Below, piece by piece: positions 1-10,207 of a stretch of DNA of 64,000 nt (position 1 is the first letter of the stretch; each line of letters begins with the position of its first letter). This stretch comes from Planctomycetaceae bacterium. Its GTDB lineage: Bacteria > Planctomycetota > Phycisphaerae > Phycisphaerales > SM1A02. Made by a program: the position numbers and the translations under genes. Location of the stretch: NCBI GenBank assembly GCA_027490145.1, contig JAIXYQ010000009.1, positions 185,397 through 249,396 on the forward strand. Direction: 5' to 3'. Under the pieces are notes generated by a model. That model searched no databases and was not told where the DNA came from. It worked only from the letters and a program-made list of their open reading frames with translations.

Positions 1-2
1 GT

Positions 3-3000
3 GATGGGCTGGTCTTCTTCGCGAGCGAACGTGAGATCCACGACTTCGTCGAGGCGGCACGAGGTCGGTTCCGGGGCATCGAGGTGCTGCCGCTGTATTC
101 GCGACTCCCGAGCGATCAACAGGACCGCATCTTCTCGCCCGGTGCCGCACGGAGGATCATCGCCTGCACCAACATCGCCGAGACGAGCCTGACGGTGCCG
201 CGCATCGGATGGGTCGTCGACTCCGGACTCGTCCGGCTCAGCCGGTACAGCCCTCGGAGCCGTCTGCAGCGCCTGCCGATCGAACCGATCTCGAAGGCCA
301 GTGCAGCCCAGCGCGCAGGTCGTGCCGGGCGACTCTTCCCGGGGTTGTGCGTCAGGCTCTTCAGTGAGGCCGATCATGACCTCCGACCCGACTTCACGGT
401 GCCCGAGGTCCAGCGCGCCAACCTGAGCGGCGTCGTCCTTCAACTCTCTGCGCTCGGGCTCGGTGCCGCGGAGCATTTCCCGTGGATCGATCCGCCGTCG
501 CTGCGGCTGGTCCGGGAGGCCCAGGACACGCTGGTCGAACTCGGTGCGTTCACGAGCGAACTCCGGCTGACGCGCCTCGGTCGCGACCTCGCGCAATGGC
601 CGCTCGATCCGCGCATCGCACGGACCATCATCGCCGGGCACGCCAACACCTGCCTCGCCGAGGCGCTCATCCTCGCTGCGCGCATGGCCATCCAGGATCC
701 CAGGGACCGACCGGCCGGTGCCACCGCGAGCGCCGACCTTGCGCATGCCCTCCTGCGGGATGAGCGCAGCGACGCCATGAGCACGCTCAAGCTCTGGCGG
801 GCCTGGAAGGTGGCATGCGCCGAGTTGGGCTCGAGCGCCCGACGGCGCTGGTGCACCGAACGGTTCCTCAGCCCCATGCGGATGCGCGAGTGGGACGAGC
901 TGCATGCGCAACTGAAGCGACTCGCCACCGAGCGACTCACCCCGACGATTCCGCCGCTCGCGGATGAGAGCGACCCGGAGCGGGTGCACCGGACCATCCT
1001 TGCCGGCTTCGTGTCGCACGTGGCCCATCGCCAGGACGACGGCACGTATCGACTGCCGAGCGGACAGACGGCCGAGCTGCACCCTTCCAGTGCGATCGCC
1101 AAGGCCCAGGCTCGCTGGATCGTCGCCGTCGAGGTCGTCGAGACGGCCCGGCGGTGGTTGCGCGATGCCTGCCGCATCAGGCCGGAGTGGGTCGAGGCCG
1201 TGGCGCCGCACATGGTCGAGCGCTCCGTCAGCGAACCGCATTGGCGCATCGAGACCGGACACGTCGCGGCCTGGGAACGGGCCACCATGGGCGAGCTCAC
1301 GTTGATCCCTCGACGCCGCGTGCCGTTCGGGCCGATCGATCCTGCCGGCGCGCGACAGGTCTTCATCCAGAGCGCGCTCATCGATGGCGAACTGCCCGGG
1401 GGATGCCCGCCGATCAAGGCGAACATCGCGTTGCGCGAACGCCTGCTCGCGCGGCAGGAACGGGAACGCCGCCACGACCTCGTGGCCGGCCGTGACGTCG
1501 AGTTCGCGTTCTACGACGCGCGGCTGCCCGCTGAGCTCCACGCCTGGCCGAGCTTCAGGTCCTGGCTGCGCGATCCACGACATGAGTCATCCGTGCGGAT
1601 GACGGATCGCGACCTGCTGGCTGATCCCGATCGCGCACAGGAACCGAGTGCCTATCCCGATGCGATCGACGACCACGGCCTGCACGTGCCGCTGCAGTAC
1701 CACCACGAACCCGGTGCAGCCACCGATGGCATCGAAGCCCAGGTGCCGCTGGCGGTGCTCAGCCGTGCCGATCCCGACGCCTACGACTGGCTCGTGCCGG
1801 GGCTGCACGATGAACTCATCGAAGCCCTGATCCGAACGCTCCCGAAGCGGATCCGCACGCGGTGCATCCCTGCAGCCGACGTGGCCCGCGAGGCCGCCGC
1901 CGACCTTGCCGACCGTTCGGGTTCACTTCGAGGTCGGCTCGCCTCGTGGCTCGCGTCGTACACGGGGCTGCCCGTGCAGCCAACCGACCTGGCGCTCGAT
2001 GCCTTGGCTCCACACCTGCGCATGGCGTTCGTGGTGCGTGGCCCCAAGGGCATCATCGACCGGGCCCGTGATCTTCGCACCCTGCAGAGCAAGCACCGTG
2101 AGGCGGCGCGATCGGCGTGGGACGAGGCCACCATGCAGGCCATGGGCTGGGCGTCATGGATCGGCCGATCCTCGCGCGACTGGCCGTGGCCAGCGCTCCC
2201 GGAATCGATCGAACTTGATCTGTCGGGACACGCCGTGATCGGCTACCCGGCGCTGCGTGCCACCTCCGACGGAGCCGCGCTCTTCATCGGGATCGATGCC
2301 GGCCGCGCCAAAGCAACCCATGCAGCTGCCGTGCGCGAACTCGCCCTCGATGCCCTGGAGTCGCGACTCGCCGAGCAGGTCCGCCATCATCCGTCCTTCT
2401 TCGACGCCTGCGCCGCGGCGAGTCACCGCCTGCTTGAGCCGCACGTGGTCGCCGAGGTCAGCCGACTCGCGATCCTGAAGGGCGTTCCGCCGGACACGCT
2501 GCCTCGTGACCGCGATGCCTTCCACGCCTGCGTCGCGGCCATCGGGGAGCGGGCCTGGGCCTTCGTGCATGAGGCACTGCCGCTGGCGATCGCCGTGTGG
2601 CGGTTGGACCAGCGCGTCACCCGGGCGCTCGACGCCCCCAGTCCGGCAGCCTGGCAACGTTCAATCGATGATGTTCGCGCCCTGCACGCGCGCATCCTGC
2701 CGCTGGATGCTGCGCGCACGATGGACTGGCAGGCCTGGGAATCGATCCCGCGCCGACTCGCTGCGCTCGAGGCACGCCTGCAGCGGATCGAGGACCGCGG
2801 CGCGGCACGGGACGAGGCCAACATCGACCGCGTGCTCGGCTGGCGCGATCGCGTCATGGCCGTGGACGGGGCTGGTGGCGGCAGTGCCTCGGTCGAGGCG
2901 TTCCGCATCGCCGAGCTGGAGTGGGAACTCAGCGTGTTCGCGCAGGATCACGCCGCACCCGGGCACTCCGAACAGCGACTTGAGCGGATGTGGGCCGATC

Positions 3001-3074
3001 TGGCCGGAGCTCACGCGCCGCCGCGAAGCCGCGCGGCCGCGGCCTCGAGCCACGAAGGATCGGGCAAGGCGTAG
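3..3074 (+). CDS. hrpA: ATP-dependent RNA helicase HrpA, 5'-truncated by window edge
   Basis: The frame is already open at base 3, so the start lies outside the window and only the C-terminal ~1020 residues are seen. The first residues form the second RecA lobe of a DEAH helicase: motif V (TNIAETSLT) and motif VI (QRAGRAGR) are clear. Helicase-associated helical and OB-fold regions follow, then a long C-terminal part of the HrpA type (DUF3418 family, by general resemblance). The family is an NTP-dependent 3'-5' RNA helicase; in E. coli HrpA acts on mRNA processing and stalled ribosomes. The last ~64 bases overlap the 3' end of the convergent FtsK-like gene. HrpB is the alternative, but the long C-terminal extension favours HrpA. 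Confidence 0.9.
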   Translation, partial: DGLVFFASEREIHDFVEAARGRFRGIEVLPLYSRLPSDQQDRIFSPGAARRIIACTNIAETSLTVPRIGWVVDSGLVRLSRYSPRSRLQRLPIEPISKASAAQRAGRAGRLFPGLCVRLFSEADHDLRPDFTVPEVQRANLSGVVLQLSALGLGAAEHFPWIDPPSLRLVREAQDTLVELGAFTSELRLTRLGRDLAQWPLDPRIARTIIAGHANTCLAEALILAARMAIQDPRDRPAGATASADLAHALLRDERSDAMSTLKLWRAWKVACAELGSSARRRWCTERFLSPMRMREWDELHAQLKRLATERLTPTIPPLADESDPERVHRTILAGFVSHVAHRQDDGTYRLPSGQTAELHPSSAIAKAQARWIVAVEVVETARRWLRDACRIRPEWVEAVAPHMVERSVSEPHWRIETGHVAAWERATMGELTLIPRRRVPFGPIDPAGARQVFIQSALIDGELPGGCPPIKANIALRERLLARQERERRHDLVAGRDVEFAFYDARLPAELHAWPSFRSWLRDPRHESSVRMTDRDLLADPDRAQEPSAYPDAIDDHGLHVPLQYHHEPGAATDGIEAQVPLAVLSRADPDAYDWLVPGLHDELIEALIRTLPKRIRTRCIPAADVAREAAADLADRSGSLRGRLASWLASYTGLPVQPTDLALDALAPHLRMAFVVRGPKGIIDRARDLRTLQSKHREAARSAWDEATMQAMGWASWIGRSSRDWPWPALPESIELDLSGHAVIGYPALRATSDGAALFIGIDAGRAKATHAAAVRELALDALESRLAEQVRHHPSFFDACAAASHRLLEPHVVAEVSRLAILKGVPPDTLPRDRDAFHACVAAIGERAWAFVHEALPLAIAVWRLDQRVTRALDAPSPAAWQRSIDDVRALHARILPLDAARTMDWQAWESIPRRLAALEARLQRIEDRGAARDEANIDRVLGWRDRVMAVDGAGGGSASVEAFRIAELEWELSVFAQDHAAPGHSEQRLERMWADLAGAHAPPRSRAAAASSHEGSGKA

Positions 3075-6000
3075 AAGCGGAACTTCTCGGCGATCCCCAG
3101 TTCCTCGTTGTAGAGCATCGCGCGATCCGGTCCCAGTCGCGATGCCGCCGGCGAATCGACCATCGTGCTCGAGTCGGTGGCGCTCATCTGGAAGAGCACG
3201 CGGTTGTCGAACTCACGCAGGCCATTGCGATCGAGGACGCGTCCCATGTTGGTCGCCGTGTCGACGGTCGCCAGCACGTGCACGCCCACGGCTGGACCTT
3301 CCCGGGCCAGGGCGATGAAGAGCTTGTCCGGGGTCGGGGGAGCATCGCCGCCGCCGAAGCCGTAGTCATCCTCGTTGCGTCGCAGGGCACGCATGCGGTG
3401 CAGGCCATGAGCGATCAGCAGGATCGTCGCTCCGTCGGCCGCTCCGGACTCCTGCCGACTCGCAACCTCCGCCGCAAGCTCCTGCAGGCGTTCGGGCATC
3501 TCCCGAGGCGTGGCCGTCACGATGTCGAGTCCGAGCGACCGGCCGAGCGCTTCGAGTGCACCGTAGGTCGGGTCGTCCGCCGTGGTCCCATCGAGCAGCA
3601 CGACGCGCGCACCCGGCGCCTGCGCAGCGAGCGACAGCAGGCTGCTGGCACAGAGTGCCTGTGCGGCATCGTCGCGCTGGCCGACCACGATGGTGTTCGC
3701 GCCCGACATGCGACGCAGACGGATCGCCGTGGGATCCTTGATCGCGATCGCCTCGCCCAACCACAGGCTCGGCGCCAGCGGGCTCGTGCCCGGCGGGCAA
3801 CGGCCGGCAAGCACGGGGTTGGCCTCGAGCGAAGCGGGTGCGTTGCCTTCGAAGATGATCGTCTCGAGCGGGCGCTTCGGGGGCTCCGCCTGGGCCTTCA
3901 TCTGCGCCAGGTTGAGCCACTGCTCTCGCACCTGGTCGGGCAGCCAGACCACCTGGAACGGGCTGTTGCCCTCGAGCAGGCCACCCGCATCGTTGTAGAT
4001 CGCCTCGCCCGGCCTGCTGAGCAACCGTGCGGCCAGGTTCTCGTCCGAGAGGATCACCTGGCTGTCCGCTTCGGAGCACTGCAGTGCGATGCGCACGCCC
4101 ATCTGGCCCATCGTCGTGCGCGCCAGGCTGAACGCACCGCTGAGCGTCTGGGAGCCGAGCACGACGTGCATGCCGAATGCACGGCCCTGGCGCACGAGCC
4201 GGTCAAGCAGCAGGTTCGCGTCCTGGGCGATCCGGTCATCCTCGATGAAGAGCTCTTGGAACTCGTCGATGATGAGGAGCACGCGCGGCAGCACGACATG
4301 GTGCCCCGTGCGGCGATACGACGCCAAGTCCTGCACGCCCAGCTGCCGATAGAGATCCCCGCGTCGCTTGAGCTCGCCATCGAGACCCTGCAGCACCGAG
4401 AGTCCGAACTCGCGATCGCTTTCGACCGCCACCACCCGCGCATGGGGCAGCCGGTGCGTGGCGTAGGTCTTGAACTCAACGCCCTTCTTGAAGTCAACGA
4501 GGTAGAACTCGACCTCGTCCGGGCTGTACCACAGCGCCAGGTTCGTGATCAAGGCATGCAGGAGCGTGCTCTTGCCGGAGCCGGTCTTGCCTGCGATCAA
4601 GGCATGCTGGCTCGTCCCCACGCCAAGCGTCATCATCTGGAGTCGTGTCGCCCCGGTGCGGCCGAGGGGCACCTGCACGCTCGTCGCCGTCGAACCCGAC
4701 CAGAGCGCATCGGGCTTGGGCGCAATCATCTCGAAGGGCACCTCGACCCGGCTGCCCTCCTTCGCCGCCTTGCCGATGCGGCGCAGCAGGGGAATCAGGC
4801 GTTCCGCTGCAGGCGGCCATTCCGCCTCGAACGGCAGCCCCTCGAGGCCGTGGCTCGTCACGCCCCAACGGCCCTCACGGTGCTGCAGGCAGAGGCTGCG
4901 CGCGCGCAGGTCGGCCTGATCGATGCCGGGAACCCACTCGAGCCGTTCATCTCGGAGGATCATGGTGTGCACGCCGCACCGGGCACCGGAGTTCACGATG
5001 CCCGCAAGTCGCTTGGCGGCGGCTTCCGTGAGGTTGGCCGGGAAGTCGCAGAAGACCAGCACGCGCAGGGGTTCCGCGATCTCGCCTGCCTGTCGGTTGT
5101 AGTCCTCGATGCTGGCGAACTCGTTGCGCAGGTACTTCTGGATGACCGTCTCCATGTGCTCCGAGAGGTCGGTCAGCTTCTGCTCGATGTGACGGTGGTC
5201 CGTCCAGATCCGCTCACCGATGAGCTGCTCATGCTCATCCGCAAGGTGCATGAAGCTCGCGAAGCCCTCGCCAAGGCCCACCGGATCGACGATCGTGAAT
5301 CGCACCTTGCCGGGTGGCATGGCGGTCAGCACGCGGAGCATGGCCTGCTGCAGCATCGCCACGCCTTGGGCTCGGCCCTCGTGCCCGCACTCCAGGAGCA
5401 GCGACGCATGCGACGGGAAGCCAAGCGCCACCGGAATGCGAAGGGCCGTGGGCAGCTCGGCCGGCCATGCCAGGACGGGATCGGTCGGCAGCGCCCCGGG
5501 GATCGTGGCCAGGTCGAGCGTGCAGTGACCGACGCGCGCAGCCGGTCCCGGCGTTCGTTCAGGCACCCACGATGCAGCATCGAGCGCATCCCACGGCGTG
5601 AAGAGCGCAGCATCGGCGGCGCAGAGGGCCGCGAGGAACCCCGCGGCCTCGTCACGAGCGGTGCACCAGGCCGCCCGCTCGGCCTCACACGCCTGGGACC
5701 AGGCCGACTCGGCAGCGAGGACCTCGGTGCGGGCCCGATCATCGATCGAGGCCACGCTCGACTCGAGGGCGCGAGCCGCCCGGGCCACGCGGACTTCGCG
5801 AGTCACCCGTGCATCGTTGAGTTGCGCAGCACGCCGGTTGGCGATCTCCGTGCGCTTCAGCGGCACGGTCTGCTCGATCGTGGCGAGCTTCTCGGCGCGT
5901 CGAGCCTCGAGCTCGTCGAGCAGGGGACCGAACTTCGCATTCGCCTCGGCCAGCGATTCGTCACGCTGCGCCGTCACCAACTCCTCCTTCTGGCGCCGCG

Positions 6001-6925
6001 CGCCCTCGGCCCGAGCCATCGCCGACTTCATCGCCGCATGCGCGATGGCACTTGCCTGGAGCGATGGGGCGAGTGCCGCATGCAGCTTCCTGCGACCCAC
6101 CACGTAGGCCACGAACGCCAGCACGATCGTGAGCACCGTGCCGCCGGCGGCACCAAAGGCCGCATGCATCATCCGCCCCCGCGTCCCATCAACCCCGTCG
6201 TTCAGCAGCGCACCCACCCCAGAACCGATCACTGCGAACAGGAACCAGGGGGCAAGGAGGATCGGACCGCGGAACAGGCCGGGCAGCCACAGCCGACTCA
6301 GCTGGGCGTTCAGGCCGCGCACCACCTCGGTCTGTTGCATGATGGCCGTCTCGGGCTGCGCTCCGGCCTGGGCGGCGGCTGCGGCATCAAGGCCGGGCTC
6401 GGGCGGCATGCGCATGCGGCACCGCTTCACGAAAGCCCTGGCCTGCGCCATCAAGCCCTCAAGCTCGGCCACGCGTGCCTGGAGGTGGGAGCGATAGGCC
6501 TCCAGGTCCCGCACGGGGATCCGGATCGCTTCTTCATGGATCGCCTCAGCCTGCCAGACGGCGTGGTCGAGGTCATGCTTGATCTTGCGGCGTCGGGACT
6601 CCGCCGCATCCTCGAGCCTCCGACGGCTCGTCTCGTCCCACACCGCGAGTTCGCGCGTGAGCTCGGCAGCCCGGGCCTTGGCGGCGATGACCGCCGCCTC
6701 GGCGTCCTGACCGGCGGCGGCCACGTCCTGCTCGTGATCGGCTCGAGCCTTGGCGAGTTCCGCCTGTCGGCGACGCCCCACGGTCGATCGAATCGCATCC
6801 CGCGCTGCCGTCGCCTGGGCGATGGTCGCCTCGCGTCGAGGTGCCGCAGCCGAAAGGATGGCCCAGGCGGCACCGACCGACTCGGTCATCGAGGGCGATC
6901 TGCTCTGGATGAAATCGGGCGGCAC
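3011..6925 (-). CDS. FtsK/SpoIIIE-type membrane ATPase, EssC-like
   Basis: About 1304 residues. The first ~200 are Ala/Arg/Glu-rich coiled coil. Two membrane segments follow near residues 215-280 (ILLAPWFLFAVIGSGVGALL and TVLTIVLAFVAYVVG). Another coiled coil and then the ATPase come next, with Walker A GKTGSGKST (Lys 785) and Walker B LLIIDEFQEL (Asp 887). A second, degenerate ATPase-like unit follows without a good P-loop. One intact FtsK/SpoIIIE motor plus a decayed one, next to a WXG100 gene, is the pattern of type VII secretion ATPases (EssC/EccC); a DNA pump is less likely. I chose the GTG at 6925 because TACACT lies 7 bases upstream. The frame is open to a GTG at 6955, and an ATG at 6889 is possible. 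Last gene of the operon. Confidence 0.75.
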   Translation of the reverse strand: MPPDFIQSRSPSMTESVGAAWAILSAAAPRREATIAQATAARDAIRSTVGRRRQAELAKARADHEQDVAAAGQDAEAAVIAAKARAAELTRELAVWDETSRRRLEDAAESRRRKIKHDLDHAVWQAEAIHEEAIRIPVRDLEAYRSHLQARVAELEGLMAQARAFVKRCRMRMPPEPGLDAAAAAQAGAQPETAIMQQTEVVRGLNAQLSRLWLPGLFRGPILLAPWFLFAVIGSGVGALLNDGVDGTRGRMMHAAFGAAGGTVLTIVLAFVAYVVGRRKLHAALAPSLQASAIAHAAMKSAMARAEGARRQKEELVTAQRDESLAEANAKFGPLLDELEARRAEKLATIEQTVPLKRTEIANRRAAQLNDARVTREVRVARAARALESSVASIDDRARTEVLAAESAWSQACEAERAAWCTARDEAAGFLAALCAADAALFTPWDALDAASWVPERTPGPAARVGHCTLDLATIPGALPTDPVLAWPAELPTALRIPVALGFPSHASLLLECGHEGRAQGVAMLQQAMLRVLTAMPPGKVRFTIVDPVGLGEGFASFMHLADEHEQLIGERIWTDHRHIEQKLTDLSEHMETVIQKYLRNEFASIEDYNRQAGEIAEPLRVLVFCDFPANLTEAAAKRLAGIVNSGARCGVHTMILRDERLEWVPGIDQADLRARSLCLQHREGRWGVTSHGLEGLPFEAEWPPAAERLIPLLRRIGKAAKEGSRVEVPFEMIAPKPDALWSGSTATSVQVPLGRTGATRLQMMTLGVGTSQHALIAGKTGSGKSTLLHALITNLALWYSPDEVEFYLVDFKKGVEFKTYATHRLPHARVVAVESDREFGLSVLQGLDGELKRRGDLYRQLGVQDLASYRRTGHHVVLPRVLLIIDEFQELFIEDDRIAQDANLLLDRLVRQGRAFGMHVVLGSQTLSGAFSLARTTMGQMGVRIALQCSEADSQVILSDENLAARLLSRPGEAIYNDAGGLLEGNSPFQVVWLPDQVREQWLNLAQMKAQAEPPKRPLETIIFEGNAPASLEANPVLAGRCPPGTSPLAPSLWLGEAIAIKDPTAIRLRRMSGANTIVVGQRDDAAQALCASSLLSLAAQAPGARVVLLDGTTADDPTYGALEALGRSLGLDIVTATPREMPERLQELAAEVASRQESGAADGATILLIAHGLHRMRALRRNEDDYGFGGGDAPPTPDKLFIALAREGPAVGVHVLATVDTATNMGRVLDRNGLREFDNRVLFQMSATDSSTMVDSPAASRLGPDRAMLYNEELGIAEKFRFYALPDPSWLEAAAARLRGGA

Positions 6926-6938
6926 GCGCGCGAGTGTA
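6926..6938 (-). promoter_or_regulatory. leaderless -10 element for the FtsK-like gene
   Basis: TACACT on the minus strand (6938-6933), then 7 bases, then the in-frame GTG at 6925. No Shine-Dalgarno and no clear -35. It follows the spacing rule seen at other starts here and could give the ATPase gene its own leaderless transcript inside the operon. Confidence 0.4.
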
Positions 6939-6942
6939 CGGG

Positions 6943-7158
6943 CTACTCGCCGCACTCACGGCGCATGCGCTGGAGCGTTTCCTGCATCTTCTCGAGCGCA
7001 AGGATCGACATGCGGGCGCGGTCCTCCAGCGAGTCGACCACGTTGACCTCGAGCGATCGGCTCACCGAATCGTTCCACTCATCGCGCGTGCGCGACCACT
7101 TGGTGCGCACCTCCTTCACGGTGAGCTGGATCGTGACCTTGCTTCCCTGCACGCTCAT
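6943..7158 (-). CDS. small conserved coiled-coil protein of the WXG100 operon
   Basis: 71 residues, polar and mostly helical (KEVRTKWSRTRDEWNDSV...LEDRARMSILALEKMQETLQRM). No signal peptide or membrane segment. The ATG overlaps the stop of the preceding 235-residue gene as ATGA (7155-7158), so the two are translationally coupled. I do not recognise a family. Size and helicity suit a chaperone, adaptor or second small substrate of the putative secretion ATPase encoded just downstream. That role is inference from context only. Confidence 0.6.
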   Translation of the reverse strand: MSVQGSKVTIQLTVKEVRTKWSRTRDEWNDSVSRSLEVNVVDSLEDRARMSILALEKMQETLQRMRRECGE

Positions 7159-7862
7159 GGCGAACCCCCGTCACCCGAAGCATCGGAGTCGGGGTCTTCG
7201 GTGCAGCCGATCCCATCGACCCTGCCATCACCGCCCGCCTCGCCACCTCCACCGGCGTCATCCTTGGCGGAGCCATCGTCGCGTTCCGATGGCATCTGGA
7301 CCGCCGCATCCGCCGATCCGGTGCGACGCGTGCTCTCGGCCGATTCCTGCAGGGCCTTGAGCATCGACTGCAGTTCCACCGGTTCCGGCGCCGCGTAGCG
7401 CGCCAGCGCTTCGGCCATGCGGTTCATGAGGGCGATGGCCATGGGCAGGTCGCGCTCGACCACGGTCTGCATGGCCGACATGGTGCCCTTGAACAGGATC
7501 ACCTCGCGCTGGAACGTGGTGGCCCATCGCTTGCAGGCCTTGGCCTTGTCCTCGGCCTCGGCAAGCCGTGCCTGGGCGCGCTGGAGCGCCTTCTTCTCAT
7601 CAACGACGCTTGGCTTGGAATCCTTGGCGCTGACGGTGACCTGCTTGCGGTAGAGGGCGCTCTTGCAGACCGTGACCTCTTCGGCCCGAAGGGTCAGTTG
7701 ACGCTTCCAGTACGCAGGAGCCTCGCGCTCGATCCAGAGTTGGGCACGGTCGATGTCGCTGTCGGCCTCGGCCAGCGCTCGGGCCAGGTCATCACGCGCC
7801 GAACCGATCGTCGCCTTGAAGCGCGTGATCGCGTCGATCGACTTGACGTTGGCGCCGTCCAT
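7155..7862 (-). CDS. coiled-coil protein of the WXG100 operon
   Basis: 235 residues. Residues 1-170 are a long alpha-helical, heptad-like region (DSKPSVVDEKKALQRAQARLAEAEDKAKACKRW is inside it in shorter blocks). The last ~60 residues are a Gly/Asp-rich disordered tail (DGSAKDDAGGGGEAGGDG). No signal peptide. The start is 6 bases after the WXG100 stop; the stop overlaps the next ATG. The helical body plus acidic tail resembles the long helical partner proteins found in type VII-like loci, but I cannot assign a named family. Probably a substrate or structural partner. Confidence 0.6.
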   Translation of the reverse strand: MDGANVKSIDAITRFKATIGSARDDLARALAEADSDIDRAQLWIEREAPAYWKRQLTLRAEEVTVCKSALYRKQVTVSAKDSKPSVVDEKKALQRAQARLAEAEDKAKACKRWATTFQREVILFKGTMSAMQTVVERDLPMAIALMNRMAEALARYAAPEPVELQSMLKALQESAESTRRTGSADAAVQMPSERDDGSAKDDAGGGGEAGGDGRVDGIGCTEDPDSDASGDGGSP

Positions 7863-7868
7863 GCCCGG

Positions 7869-8141
7869 TCAACGCTGCTGCAGGTACTCGTCGATCCGGT
7901 CGGCCTTGCGCATCAGGAACGGCACGTGGATCTCGCTCGCCTTGAGGAACTTCTGCAGCACCTTCACGGTCTGCTCGAATTCCTCCTGGAACTTCTGCTG
8001 TTCCTGGTCGCGCCAGGTCTGCTGCAGGGTGCCCATGCGTGCGCCGAGCGTGCCCAGGCCGGCCTGCAACTCACCGTTGAACTTCTTCAGGTCGTGTGCG
8101 AAACGGCGCAGTTCCTGTGGATCGACGACAGCCTTGGCCAT
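7869..8141 (-). CDS. WXG100-family small helical protein (type VII secretion target-like)
   Basis: 90 residues, all helical. Helix 1 (DPQELRRFAHDLKKFNGEL) and helix 2 (QEQQKFQEEFEQTVKVLQKF) are joined by a turn with Trp43-Arg-Asp, the position of the Trp-X-Gly turn of the WXG100/ESAT-6 fold. The last residues (IDEYLQQR) lack a classical YxxxD/E secretion signal. Length and hairpin layout match WXG100 proteins annotated in planctomycetes. First gene of a four-gene minus-strand operon ending with the FtsK/EssC-like ATPase, which fits secretion or envelope function. Gly is replaced by Asp in the motif. Confidence 0.7.
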   Translation of the reverse strand: MAKAVVDPQELRRFAHDLKKFNGELQAGLGTLGARMGTLQQTWRDQEQQKFQEEFEQTVKVLQKFLKASEIHVPFLMRKADRIDEYLQQR

Positions 8142-8153
8142 GAGGCCATCGTA
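8142..8153 (-). promoter_or_regulatory. leaderless -10 element for the WXG100 operon
   Basis: TACGAT (8153-8148 on the minus strand) followed by exactly 6 bases and the ATG at 8141. There is no Shine-Dalgarno. This is the spacing expected when transcription starts at the A of the start codon. Confidence 0.5.
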
Positions 8154-8255
8154 GCCGTGCCCCGAGCCCGTTCCGAGGGGATTCCACGGAACGGGGCGGT
8201 CAAGGCCGGGCTCACCGATGCCCGGTCGTAGCCGACGGACCCGGACGCCGCACGA

Positions 8256-10088
8256 TCACTCGCCGGCGCCTTCGTCGCCATCGGCCGACATGAAGCTGGC
8301 CAGACGCTGCCGACGCACGGGGTGCTGCAGCTTGCGGATGGCCTTGCTCTCGACCTGGCGAACGCGCTCGCGCGTGACCTTGAAGATGCGACCGACCTCC
8401 TCGAGGGTGTACGTGTAGCCGTCGCCGATGCCGTAGCGGAGCTTGAGGATCTCGCGCTCGCGGTAGGTGAGCGTGCGCAGCACGTCGTTGATGCGCTGGC
8501 GCAGCATTTCCGTGCTGGCGCTCTCGGCAGGGGCTTCCTGCTTCTCGTCCTCGATGAAGTCGCCGAAGTGGCTGTCCTCGCTCTCGCCGACCGGGCGGTC
8601 GAGCGAGATCGGGTGACGGCTGATCTTCATGACGCGGCGCACTTCCTCCACGGGCATCTTCGCCTTGGCTGCGATCTCCTCGACCGTGGGTTCGCGCCCG
8701 AGGTCCTGCAGCATGTGCTTCTGGATGTTCCGCAGCTTGGACATCGTCTCGATCATGTGGACCGGCACACGGATGGTGCGGGCATGGTCGGCGATGGCGC
8801 GGGTGATCGCCTGGCGGATCCACCACGTGGCGTAGGTGCTGAACTTGTAGCCACGCTTGTACTCGTACTTGTCGACCGCGCGCATGAGGCCCGTGTTGCC
8901 TTCCTGGATGATGTCCAGGAAGGGCAGGCCGCGGTTGCGGTACTTCTTGGCGATCGAAACCACCAGGCGGAGGTTGCCGCCCGACAGGTCACGCTTGGCC
9001 TGTTCGTACTCGCCGAAGACGCGCGCGATGGTGCGGCAACGGTCGAGCAGGTCCGCGGGATCCTCCATGACCAGGTCGCGCAGGCCGGCGAGCTCGTCGC
9101 GCTGCACCTGCACGTCTTCCGGGTCGTACCGCTCGGGGTTGCGATCGGCCTTCTCCAGCATGCGCTGCAGGTCGATCATCTTGCGGTTGACGTTCTGCAG
9201 CTTGCGCATGAGCGGCTGGATGCGGCCCGTGCGCAGGCAGCACTCCTCGAGGAGGGTGGCCACCTTGCGCCGCCGCTGCTGCATGCGGGCGCGGATCACG
9301 TTGGCCTTGTCCGCCGGCAGGGTGCCCGGCTCGAGCAGCTTCCAGTCGGCGTCGTTGAGCTCCAGGAGCTTCTCGACGGTCTGGGGGTTGTAGCGGATGC
9401 GCTGGTCGACCTTCTCCTTCGCGTTGCTCTCGGCGGTCGAGATGCGCATGGTGCGGTCGAACGGCAGTTCGCCGGCGGCGACCTGGCGGAGGGTGTCGAT
9501 CGCCTGGCGGGCGCAGTAATCGCTCTCGAGCGTCATGCGCCGGAACATCATGCGCGTGGTCTCGATCTTCTTGGCCAGACGGATTTCCTGCTCGCGGGTG
9601 AGCAGGGGAATCGTGCCCATCTGCGTCAGGTACATGCGGATCGGGTCATCGATCCGCTTCGAGCCCTGCTCGGCGAGCGCCTGCTCGACCGCAGCCTGGG
9701 CCTCGGCCTCGTCGAGCAGATCCTCCTCGAGGTCGTCGAGGTTCGGCTCATCGGAGCTGAACGCCACCTGCTTCTTGGGCTTGGGCTTGGGCGCCTCGGC
9801 ACCCGGCTCCTTGGGCTTGACCTTCTTCTCGTCGTCGCGCTGGAACTTCAGGTGCGTCTGCAGCGGGGCCGGCATGGTCTGCCAACCGTGGCGCAGCCGC
9901 TCAGGCTCGTCGATCAGCGTGATGCCCAGCGCGCGGACATGGTGCAGCAACTCGTCGAGCTTGTCGGGATCGACGAACTCGTCGGGCACGCAGGTGTTGA
10001 TCTCTTCGCAGGAGATCCAACGGCGGGTGACGCCATGCGCAACCAGTTGGGCGAGGACGGGGGGGAATTCCTGTTCAATCGTGCTCAC
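8256..10088 (-). CDS. rpoD: primary RNA polymerase sigma factor RpoD
   Basis: 610 residues with GTG start. Region 1.1-like N-terminus, an acidic linker, region 1.2 ([21 protein letters not shown]), a long non-conserved region, then the diagnostic region 2 ([51 protein letters not shown]). Region 4.2 ends the protein ([19 protein letters not shown]). Housekeeping sigma-70 that directs promoter recognition. It lies 119 bases downstream of dnaG on the same strand, the classic macromolecular-synthesis order. GGAG sits about 10 bases before the GTG. Confidence 0.97.
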   Translation of the reverse strand: MSTIEQEFPPVLAQLVAHGVTRRWISCEEINTCVPDEFVDPDKLDELLHHVRALGITLIDEPERLRHGWQTMPAPLQTHLKFQRDDEKKVKPKEPGAEAPKPKPKKQVAFSSDEPNLDDLEEDLLDEAEAQAAVEQALAEQGSKRIDDPIRMYLTQMGTIPLLTREQEIRLAKKIETTRMMFRRMTLESDYCARQAIDTLRQVAAGELPFDRTMRISTAESNAKEKVDQRIRYNPQTVEKLLELNDADWKLLEPGTLPADKANVIRARMQQRRRKVATLLEECCLRTGRIQPLMRKLQNVNRKMIDLQRMLEKADRNPERYDPEDVQVQRDELAGLRDLVMEDPADLLDRCRTIARVFGEYEQAKRDLSGGNLRLVVSIAKKYRNRGLPFLDIIQEGNTGLMRAVDKYEYKRGYKFSTYATWWIRQAITRAIADHARTIRVPVHMIETMSKLRNIQKHMLQDLGREPTVEEIAAKAKMPVEEVRRVMKISRHPISLDRPVGESEDSHFGDFIEDEKQEAPAESASTEMLRQRINDVLRTLTYREREILKLRYGIGDGYTYTLEEVGRIFKVTRERVRQVESKAIRKLQHPVRRQRLASFMSADGDEGAGE

Positions 10089-10207
10089 GGTTCATGCTCC
10101 AATCGACGGTTGCCGCCGGGACCCGGCGGCTCGGGGGTTCTGCTGGGTCCGGACATCCGGACCACACGGGGTGTTCGTTCGAGGCGCCACGCGCACAGGA
10201 AGGTCCT

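Noticed and set aside
185..1426. Antisense open frame inside hrpA
   Set aside because: Ser/Arg-rich shadow without motifs opposite clear helicase sequence.
2990..7360. Plus-strand open frame of 1456 codons
   Set aside because: It is the antisense shadow of the FtsK-like operon; composition is His/Arg-rich with no family motif, while the minus strand has Walker motifs and operon structure.
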